From NCBI GenBank assembly GCA_910575165.1, contig CAJTDS010000005.1:96349-160348 (forward strand): a stretch of 64,000 nucleotides of DNA, read 5' to 3'. The first letter of the stretch is position 1; each line of letters starts with the position of its first letter. The stretch is from Eggerthellaceae bacterium. Lineage in GTDB: Bacteria; Actinomycetota; Coriobacteriia; Coriobacteriales; Eggerthellaceae. A program made the translations under genes and the position numbers. The notes under the pieces were generated by a model. The model was given only the letters and a program-made list of their open reading frames with translations. It was not told the origin of the DNA and searched no databases. This document shows, one piece after another, positions 35,171 through 41,956 of the stretch.

Positions 35171-36925
35171 ATGAGCGACAAGACCATGGCCTTCAACAGG
35201 CGCTCGTTTGTGAAAGGCGGCATAGCGGCGGCTTCCGGGCTGGCGCTAGGGGCGCTTGCCGGATGCGGGAGTGCGCCCGTGAAAAGCCAAGCCGAGCCCG
35301 CCGCCGGCGGCTCGTCGATTGCTTTGCCCGACAGCATCACCATGGCCGATGTGAAGAACTCCGCCGTCGAGCTGGAGCCCATCACGGACTTCGTGGCTGA
35401 AGAAACCTACGACATCGTGGTGGTGGGGGCCGGATGCGCTGGCGTGCCTGCCGTGGTGACGGCGCTGGAAGAGGGCGCTACGGTGTGCTGCCTGCAGAAG
35501 GAGAGCATCGTTTCCGCCAATGGCGCCGGCGCCTCCTGCGTTGCCCATAAGTATTCCGACCCGGCGGCCGTTGCTCGCTGGACGTCGCTGTGGGCCGAGG
35601 AGAACCTGTGGCGCTTCAACCGCGAGCTGTTCAAGTACTGGGAGGAGCGCTCGGACGAGACTCTCAGCTGGATCCTGCAGAAGGGGCTTGCAGTAGGCGT
35701 GGAGCCCAACGTGTGCCTGACCGGCGAGAGCGTGTACCTGGACGGGCTGGGAACCGTGGCCGTGTGCAAGGCCATCCAGCCGGGCAACCAGGTGCTCATG
35801 GAGGCGCTGGCGGCCCAGGCGGAGAAGGACGGTGCCGTCTTCCACTACAGCACGCCGGCAGTGCAGCTGGCGCAGGACGAATCCGGCGCGGTTACCGGCG
35901 TGGTGGGCAAGGCGTCTGACGGGTCGTATATAAAGGTGAACGCGAACAAGGGCGTCATTTTGGCTGCGGGCGACTACATGAACAACGAGTCGCTGCTGAA
36001 CCGCTACAACGGCGACGTGATCGATTGGCAGCCCGACCTCATCAACCACACCGGCGACGGCCATATCCTGGGGGCTTTGGCCGGCGGCCGCATCGCTCCC
36101 GGTCCTCATCCGCGTCAGATCCACAGCCTGTTCTCCGACGACCGCGTGTTTCTGGCTACGCCCATTCTGTCGCTTGACCCGGAGGGCAACCGCTTCATGA
36201 ACGAAGAGGTGGTGATGACCGACTGGAACACGGTGATGAAGTACTGCTATCCCGCCGACATGAAGAAGCATCTTTACCGCTTCCTGGATTCCGCCGTGGA
36301 GGAGAAGTTCCCCGGCGTGGCCACCGTGGAGGATGTGGAGGCGCTTGTGCAGGGCACCATCGAGGGCGGCGGCGAGCGCGGCAGCGGCCTGGGCGTGGGC
36401 CTTGCCACCTACAAGGGCGACACGCTGGAGGAGCTGCTGTACAACATGGGCATCGACGACCCGCAGCCGTTCCTGGACGGCATCGCCCGCTACAACGAGC
36501 TGTGCGCTTCCGGAGCTGACACCGATTTCGGCAAGAACCCTGCATACATGAAGGCCGTGGACACGCCGCCGTTCTACGGGATCATCAACAATCCCGAAAC
36601 GCTGTCGGCGAACAACGGCGGTCTGCTGGTGGACGAGCACTATCAGGTGATCGATGCCGAAGGCAACCCCATCCCTGGCCTGTTCAGCGCCGGCGTGAAC
36701 GGGGGAGACGTGTGCGGCGGCATCAACTGGCACATGCCCGCCGGCTCGTCCAACGGCCACTGCTTCAACGCCGGCCGCTACACCGTCATCTACGCGCTGA
36801 CCGGCGGCCTTACGCCTTCGAAGCCGGCGAAGTTCGAGGACGTGGAGGACATGTTCCGTGACCCCAACGGCAAGTTCATGTGGGACAAGCCCGAGCTGAT
36901 CAGCCACGACATCCCCCGTTGGTAG
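35171..36925 (+). CDS. Tat-exported FAD flavoprotein of the fumarate reductase/urocanate reductase superfamily
   Basis: 584 residues. Tat signal NRRSFVKG (9-16) runs into a good lipobox LAGC, so probably a Tat lipoprotein. The FAD Rossmann motif is DIVVVGAGCAGVPAVVTALE (about 78-97). The DPEGNRFMNEE segment carries the Arg that acts as proton donor in fumarate reductases. The C-terminal FAD segment is GLFSAGVNGGDVCGGINWHM rather than the usual ...GANRLGGNAL form. There is no FMN-binding or heme domain, so electrons must come from a separate carrier. Expected to reduce an unsaturated compound outside the membrane; the altered C-terminal motif argues against fumarate. Divergent from the LuxR regulator. 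Confidence 0.9.
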   Translation: MSDKTMAFNRRSFVKGGIAAASGLALGALAGCGSAPVKSQAEPAAGGSSIALPDSITMADVKNSAVELEPITDFVAEETYDIVVVGAGCAGVPAVVTALEEGATVCCLQKESIVSANGAGASCVAHKYSDPAAVARWTSLWAEENLWRFNRELFKYWEERSDETLSWILQKGLAVGVEPNVCLTGESVYLDGLGTVAVCKAIQPGNQVLMEALAAQAEKDGAVFHYSTPAVQLAQDESGAVTGVVGKASDGSYIKVNANKGVILAAGDYMNNESLLNRYNGDVIDWQPDLINHTGDGHILGALAGGRIAPGPHPRQIHSLFSDDRVFLATPILSLDPEGNRFMNEEVVMTDWNTVMKYCYPADMKKHLYRFLDSAVEEKFPGVATVEDVEALVQGTIEGGGERGSGLGVGLATYKGDTLEELLYNMGIDDPQPFLDGIARYNELCASGADTDFGKNPAYMKAVDTPPFYGIINNPETLSANNGGLLVDEHYQVIDAEGNPIPGLFSAGVNGGDVCGGINWHMPAGSSNGHCFNAGRYTVIYALTGGLTPSKPAKFEDVEDMFRDPNGKFMWDKPELISHDIPRW

Positions 36926-36943
36926 GGGCAATCGAGGCTTCTG

Positions 36944-36975
36944 CTCGGCGCAGGGTTTCCTGGCCCTGCGCCGAG
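36944..36975. terminator. Hairpin between the convergent flavoprotein and CoA-transferase genes
   Basis: Perfect 12-bp stem CTCGGCGCAGGG with CCCTGCGCCGAG, 8-base loop, 19 bases after the flavoprotein stop. No U-run. Confidence 0.6.
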
Positions 36976-36991
36976 TGACCGAAGGGGCAAC

Positions 36992-37030
36992 GCTAGGGGT
37001 GCCGGGGGCTGATGCCGTGGCGCCCCTAGC
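36992..37030. terminator. Second hairpin, overlapping the stop codon of the convergent CoA-transferase
   Basis: 12-bp stem GCTAGGGGTGCC (36992-37003) with GGCGCCCCTAGC (37019-37030), one U-G pair in the plus-strand RNA. The right arm includes the stop codon of the leftward gene. Confidence 0.55.
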
Positions 37031-38249
37031 CTTTCGGGCCCGACTCCTTCTTGAGGATGCCGGCCTCATACCAGCGCTCGGTCTCCTCCGGGGTGAAGCC
37101 GAGCTCGGTTAGGATCTCCTCGTTGTGCTGGCCGACGCAGGGCATGCCGCGATCGATGCGGCCGGGATTGCGCGTTAGCCGGGGTACCACGGCCACGCCG
37201 CGGGTGGTGCCGTCGTCGTGGGCGTTTCGCCACTCGGTGAAGATGCCGCGCGCCTGGTAGTGGGGATCGGCCTCTCCCATGGCGAAGGTGTAGACACGGC
37301 TTGCGGGCACCCCTGCCGCCGACAACGCCTCCTCGGCTTCCTGGGCGCTGCGGGATCCGAGGAACGCCGCCAGCTGCTCTTCTAGCACGGCGGCGGCCCG
37401 GGTGCCCTTGCGGGCCCCTACGATGCCTTCGGGGAAGTCCTCGGAAGGGTAGGGGATGCCCAGCACGCCGCAGAGGTTGCGCAGCACGCCGGCCCCCAGG
37501 CTCTGCAGGAACAGATTTACGCCGTCACCGCAGGTATAGGTGCCGACGCCTGCGTTCATAGCAGCGTTTCGCTGGGGAAGCGTCCCGGTGTTCAGGTAGT
37601 TCATCACGTAGAAGCCCGAGCAGCGCAGCATCGCCTCGAACTGGGCCACATCTACGCTCTCGCCTTGGCCGGTTGCCTGGGCGCGGTAGAGCGCCGCAAG
37701 GCCGCCGGTTAAGGCCATGAATCCAGCGTAGTAGTCTGATACCTGGGGAAACGCCGGCAGCGGCGGTCGATCGGCGTAGCCGTTCATCTCCATGAAGCCG
37801 GAATAGGCTTGTCCGATGCCGTCGAAGGATGCGCGGGAAACGTAGTCGGGGACGCCGGTTTGGCCGTAGCCGGAAATATGGACGATGACCAGGCGTGGAT
37901 TGAGCTGCCACAGCGTCTCGTCCGAGAGGCCCCAGCAAGCAAGCTGCCCTCCGCGAAAGCCGTCGACCAGCATGTCGGCGGTGGCTACCAGCTTGTCGAA
38001 GGCGCTTCGTCCCTGGCTGCTGCGCACGTCGATGCACAGAGAGCGGGAGTTGCGCCGATCCATGACCGTTCCCCAGCCGGGTGCGGCGGCGTTCGGTCGC
38101 GAGGTATCGCGGCCTTTCGGATTCTCCACGGCGATGACGTCGGCACCCATATCTCCCAGCATGCTGCAGGCGAACGGTCCTGCGATGGCCTGGCACAACC
38201 CCAAGACCCGAACCCCCTGCAGCGGCCCGAACGGCGCGTGTTCCCCCAT
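37026..38249 (-). CDS. CaiB/BaiF-type class III CoA-transferase (copy 1)
   Basis: 407 residues. Moves CoA between carboxylic acids via an aspartyl-CoA intermediate. Family segments: VENPKGRDTSRP, HISGYGQTGVPDYVSRASFD, PQVSDYYAGFMALTGGLAALYR (Asp of VSD is the probable nucleophile), GESVDVAQFEAMLR and NPGRIDRGMPCVGQHN. The resemblance to carnitine CoA-transferase CaiB of E. coli is stronger than to formyl-CoA transferase. Preceded by a -24/-12 promoter. A paralogue lies at 44054. Transcribed away from rpoN. Confidence 0.92.
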   Translation of the reverse strand: MGEHAPFGPLQGVRVLGLCQAIAGPFACSMLGDMGADVIAVENPKGRDTSRPNAAAPGWGTVMDRRNSRSLCIDVRSSQGRSAFDKLVATADMLVDGFRGGQLACWGLSDETLWQLNPRLVIVHISGYGQTGVPDYVSRASFDGIGQAYSGFMEMNGYADRPPLPAFPQVSDYYAGFMALTGGLAALYRAQATGQGESVDVAQFEAMLRCSGFYVMNYLNTGTLPQRNAAMNAGVGTYTCGDGVNLFLQSLGAGVLRNLCGVLGIPYPSEDFPEGIVGARKGTRAAAVLEEQLAAFLGSRSAQEAEEALSAAGVPASRVYTFAMGEADPHYQARGIFTEWRNAHDDGTTRGVAVVPRLTRNPGRIDRGMPCVGQHNEEILTELGFTPEETERWYEAGILKKESGPKG

Positions 38250-38290
38250 GATTCCCCTTTTCTCCGAAAACCCTTTCCGCTATCATGAGA

Positions 38291-38306
38291 AGCGCATTTC
38301 ATGCCA
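38291..38306 (-). promoter_or_regulatory. Sigma-54 (-24/-12) promoter of CoA-transferase copy 1
   Basis: On the minus strand TTGGCATGAAATGCGCT: TGGCATG (38306-38300) and GCGCT (38295-38291) with exactly 10 bases between the -24 GG and -12 GC. This gives a leader of about 31 bases to the ATG at 38249. Confidence 0.75.
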
Positions 38307-38529
38307 AAAGCACTGTAATGAAGAATAAACAGGGATATTGCTTAATTACTGCGGAGTACACCGGCCGCAAACGGCATAAGCGAGGTGCTGCTGAGAAGCG
38401 CCGGTGCGCTGATCGGGCTGTCTGCCGGCGAGCGGGCGCGCTTCAAGCGGGCTGAGCGGAACGGCATTGGGGCTGCGGCCAGCCTGGCGGAAGCCAAGCG
38501 GGCGCGACGCGGGGAAGAAGGGAGGGCGT

Positions 38530-39960
38530 GTGGGCTACGGGCAGGCACCGGCGGCTGGGCGGCGCCACGACCTTCAGGTCGAACAGCGCCAAAGCCATCG
38601 CCAGGTGCTCTCTCCTACGCTGTTCCGCAGCATGGAGATGCTGGCCATGCCCTCATGCGATTTGCGGTCGTTTTTGCAGTCGGCGGTGGACGACAACGTC
38701 ATGCTGGCCTTCGACCCTGATGCCTTTGCCGGCGCGGAAAGCGTTTCCTTCGACGATGCGCAGGAGCGCAACCGGCTTGCGGGGGACGCGGTGTCGCGGG
38801 AACGGGGGAGCCGGCAGCACGGCCTTTACGACGACGGGCGCCTGTCGGCTGCGTTTCTGCAAGAGCGGCTGTCGCTTTCGCAGTACCTGCTCTGCCAATG
38901 CACCCCTGCCAACGAAGCGGTGTTTCTGGAGGTGGCCGAATGCCTTGACGAACACGGGTACTTCCAAGGGGATGTGGACGCCATCGCCTTTGCTCTGGGA
39001 TGCCCGTGCCAGGAAGTCGAGGACGAGCTGCGGCTCATTCGCACCTTGGAGCCGCGGGGCGTGGGGGCCGAGGATGTGCGGGATTGCCTGCTGCTTCAGC
39101 TCGACCAGGACGATGCGAACTACGACCTTCTCTGCAAGCTGGTGAGGGAGCGGCTGGACGACGTGCCGACGCTGCGAGGCGGCTCTATCGCCTGCACGTA
39201 CGGCGTTACCCGCGAGGAAGGCGCACGCCTGCTTGCGGTGCTGCGCTCGCTGGACCCTTGGCCGGGGCGTCCCTTCGCCCGGGCCGAATCGGTGCGCTAT
39301 ACGGTCCCCGACGTCGTGGTTTCGCGCACGCCCGACGGCGGCCTTGCGGTGTCGCTTTCCCTTTCGGAGACGGCGGGGCTGTCCATCGACGAAGGCTATC
39401 GGCGGCTTTCCCTGTCCCCGTCGCTTGACGGGGAGGCGAAGGGGTATCTGGACGAGAGGCATCGCCAGGCTGCAGGGTTGCTGCGGGATGTGGCGTTTCG
39501 ACATAAGGTGGTAAGCGGCCTTGCTGCTTATATAGTTGTGCACCAGCGGCGCTTCTTCGAATCGCAGGGCGCGCTGCTCGACGCGCTGTCCGTGCGCGAT
39601 GCAGCTGACGAGCTAGGGGTTCATCCGAGCACCGTGAGCCGGGCCATAGCGGGAAAGACCATGCGCACCCCTTTCGGCGTCTTCCCGCTGAGCGTGTTCT
39701 TCAGGGCGGGCGTGACCGGACGCGAGCCGGACGATGCGGACGCTCCGGCCGAAGCGGTGGCGACGTACCAGGTGAAGGCGTCGATCAAGCGCATGGTGGA
39801 GGGCGAAGATCGCTGCCGGCCGTTGAGCGACAACGCGCTGCGGCAGGCGTTGGTGGCCGAGGGTGTGAGGATAGAGCGGCGCACGGTGGCGAAGTATCGG
39901 GAGAGCCTGGGCATTCCCTGCTCTACGGATCGACGGCGCATGTACGGCGTCTACCGTTGA
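38530..39960 (+). CDS. rpoN: RNA polymerase sigma-54 factor
   Basis: Alternative sigma factor recognising -24/-12 promoters, inactive until an AAA+ activator remodels it. About 476 residues. Region I is short and poor in Gln (QRQSHRQVLSPTLFRSMEML). The core-binding region includes LDEHGYFQGDVDAIAFALG and IRTLEPRGVGAEDVRDCLLLQL. The HTH is around DAADELGVHPSTVSRAIAGK. The RpoN box near the C-terminus reads ERRTVAKYRE (consensus ARRTVAKYRE). The start is uncertain: GTG at 38530 has GGAGG 4 bases upstream and keeps region I intact. RpoN is rare in Actinobacteria. Directly upstream of an AAA+ activator and flanked by two sigma-54 promoters. Confidence 0.95.
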   Translation: MGYGQAPAAGRRHDLQVEQRQSHRQVLSPTLFRSMEMLAMPSCDLRSFLQSAVDDNVMLAFDPDAFAGAESVSFDDAQERNRLAGDAVSRERGSRQHGLYDDGRLSAAFLQERLSLSQYLLCQCTPANEAVFLEVAECLDEHGYFQGDVDAIAFALGCPCQEVEDELRLIRTLEPRGVGAEDVRDCLLLQLDQDDANYDLLCKLVRERLDDVPTLRGGSIACTYGVTREEGARLLAVLRSLDPWPGRPFARAESVRYTVPDVVVSRTPDGGLAVSLSLSETAGLSIDEGYRRLSLSPSLDGEAKGYLDERHRQAAGLLRDVAFRHKVVSGLAAYIVVHQRRFFESQGALLDALSVRDAADELGVHPSTVSRAIAGKTMRTPFGVFPLSVFFRAGVTGREPDDADAPAEAVATYQVKASIKRMVEGEDRCRPLSDNALRQALVAEGVRIERRTVAKYRESLGIPCSTDRRRMYGVYR

Positions 39961-39988
39961 CGAAACTCCCAAGCAATTCCGCTACAAT
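39957..39988 (+). promoter_or_regulatory. Candidate sigma-70 promoter of the activator gene
   Basis: TTGACG (39957-39962, overlapping the rpoN stop) and TACAAT (39983-39988) with a 20-base spacer, longer than ideal. May give the activator independent expression. Confidence 0.35.
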
Positions 39989-40102
39989 AGCACCTTCTGC
40001 GTTTTGAGACGGGCGATTCCCCCGCTGGCTGCGGCAGGGCTGGGGGGTCTTTTCTGCGAGACGAACCTTCGGCGCGCAGGTGCGGGAAAGAGGTACGAGC
40101 CC

Positions 40103-41866
40103 ATGTTGCAAGACAACGCCATGGCCCATGCGTGGCGGGAGTACGCCGCTGGAGCCGAGCATCCGGCGAAGGTCGTGCGACCGGAGATAGCCCGCTCGTG
40201 GGCTCGCTGTCGCAAGGCGGCCATCAATCCTTGGAGCAACACGCGCCGCTATGTGGACGAGGCGCGATTGGACGGCGCCCGCAACGACCACGAGCGGCTT
40301 ATCCGCGTGGCCGACCCGGTCATGCGGGTGGTGAGCTCGCTTCTGGCATGCAACGTTTCGCTCATGGACAAGCAGGGCTACGTGTACCACCTGGTGTCTC
40401 CCTTCTCGAACTACTCGCTTACCGTGGGGCAGGAGATGCGCGAAGAGCTGGTGGGCACGTGCAACGCCGCTTTGGTGCAGGTGGAGAACAAGCCGGTGCG
40501 CTGCGACTACTTCGAGCACTACCGCGTGTGCAGCCAGGCCTACTCGGGCGCTTCGGCGCCGTTTCTCTACGAGGACGGCACGTTCGGCGGCGCCATCAAC
40601 CTGAACAGCCCTCTTTTGCCGCTGCCGCCCAACGCGGAAATCATGGCCTCGGTGGTGGCTCGCCAGTTGCGCAAGCTCTTCTTCCTGAACCATAAGGCGT
40701 GGCAGCCGCTGTCCTCCGTGGAGTTCTTCGCCCCGCTGTTCGCGCTGCTGGAAGGGGCGTTGGTGGTGACCGACGGCCAGGGGCACGTGCTGACGGTCAA
40801 CGACGAGGTGCTGGGCACGCGCAAGCAGTCGTCGGTGCCGCCCTATGGCACGGAGCTGCTGGGCCGATGGGTGGTCGGCGGCGAGAAGACGGCGCGCAAG
40901 CTCATGGCGCTTCCGGTGAACGACCCGCTGGGGCTGCCTCCGGATACGGTGGTGGAGTTCGGGCGCTCGAAGCAGCCCTACCGGCTGACCGCGGTGCGCC
41001 AATGCTCGCTTTCGGCGAAGCAGGTCTACCGGTTCTTCCTGTTCGAGCGCTATAGCGAACCGACTTCCGCGAGCAAGGAGCCGGCGCCGGCCAGCTTGCA
41101 GCAGGACGTGGTGGGGAAGAGCCCCGACTGGCGCGAGGTGCTCGACTTCGTGGATCATGTGGCGCCGTTGAAGGTGAACACGCTGCTTTTGGGGGAGTCG
41201 GGCACGGGCAAGGAGGTGATTGCGCGGGCCATCCACAACCGGTCGGGGCGCAAAGGCCCCTTTGTTGCCGTGAACTGCGGAGCCCTTCCGCGCGACCTTC
41301 TGGCCAGCGAGCTGTTCGGCTATGCTCCCGGCGCGTTCACCGGGGCCAACGCTGAGGGCCTGCTGGGCAAGTTCGAGTTCTCGAGCGGCGGCACGCTGTT
41401 CTTGGACGAGATAGGCGAGATGCCCCCGGATATGCAGGTGGGACTGCTGCGCGTGCTGCAGGAGCGCGAGGTCACGCCCCTAGGCAGCAACCAGGTGCGC
41501 CCCGTGGACATCCGCGTCATCGCCGCCACGAACCAAGACGTTGCCGCCATGTTGGAGGCGCGGACGTTTCGCAACGACCTGTACCACCGCCTGTCCCAGG
41601 TGGAGCTGACGTTGCCTCCGCTTCGGCAGCGTGTCGGCGACATCCCCCTGTTCGTGGAGCATTTCAACCGTGAGGTCAGCACCGATCTGGGCATTCCTCA
41701 TTCTCCGTTTTCCGCCGAGGCCCTGGAGGCGTTCCTTTCCTACGAATGGCCCGGCAACGTCCGCGAGCTGCGCAACGTGGTGGAGCGGTGCCTCATCTTC
41801 TGCGGGCAAGGTTCCGAAGTGCTGCCCGAGGACGTGCGCAACCATATCCTTCGGCGGCGCGGCTAG
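40103..41866 (+). CDS. Sigma-54 enhancer-binding protein without a DNA-binding domain (AcoR-like)
   Basis: 587 residues. The N-terminal AcoR/GAF-like sensory region (about 60-215) includes GTCNAALVQVENKPVRC. A second PAS-like part follows (FALLEGALVVTDGQGHVLTV). The AAA+ domain (about 335-570) has Walker A GESGTGKE near 363, the sigma-54 contact loop GAFTGA near 409, and Walker B GGTLFLDEIGE. The protein ends 16 residues after the AAA+ lid (VLPEDVRNHILRRRG), where a Fis-type HTH normally follows, so no DNA-binding domain is present. Such activators (FlgR, CtcC) work from solution. It probably activates both nearby sigma-54 promoters. The ATG at 40103 is supported by AGAGG. Confidence 0.93.
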   Translation: MLQDNAMAHAWREYAAGAEHPAKVVRPEIARSWARCRKAAINPWSNTRRYVDEARLDGARNDHERLIRVADPVMRVVSSLLACNVSLMDKQGYVYHLVSPFSNYSLTVGQEMREELVGTCNAALVQVENKPVRCDYFEHYRVCSQAYSGASAPFLYEDGTFGGAINLNSPLLPLPPNAEIMASVVARQLRKLFFLNHKAWQPLSSVEFFAPLFALLEGALVVTDGQGHVLTVNDEVLGTRKQSSVPPYGTELLGRWVVGGEKTARKLMALPVNDPLGLPPDTVVEFGRSKQPYRLTAVRQCSLSAKQVYRFFLFERYSEPTSASKEPAPASLQQDVVGKSPDWREVLDFVDHVAPLKVNTLLLGESGTGKEVIARAIHNRSGRKGPFVAVNCGALPRDLLASELFGYAPGAFTGANAEGLLGKFEFSSGGTLFLDEIGEMPPDMQVGLLRVLQEREVTPLGSNQVRPVDIRVIAATNQDVAAMLEARTFRNDLYHRLSQVELTLPPLRQRVGDIPLFVEHFNREVSTDLGIPHSPFSAEALEAFLSYEWPGNVRELRNVVERCLIFCGQGSEVLPEDVRNHILRRRG

Positions 41867-41894
41867 GGAGAAATTTTTCCGAAAACTGAAGACT

Positions 41895-41910
41895 TGGCAC
41901 GGCGTGCGCA
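41895..41910 (+). promoter_or_regulatory. Sigma-54 (-24/-12) promoter of the flavin oxidoreductase operon
   Basis: TTGGCACGGCGTGCGCA: TGGCACG (41895-41901) matches the -24 consensus fully and GCGCA (41906-41910) supplies the -12 GC at the correct 10-base spacing. The leader is about 36 bases to the ATG at 41957. Confidence 0.85.
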
Positions 41911-41956
41911 CTTTCCTTGGACGTGAAGACGTATCCAAGAGGAAAGGACGGATGCC

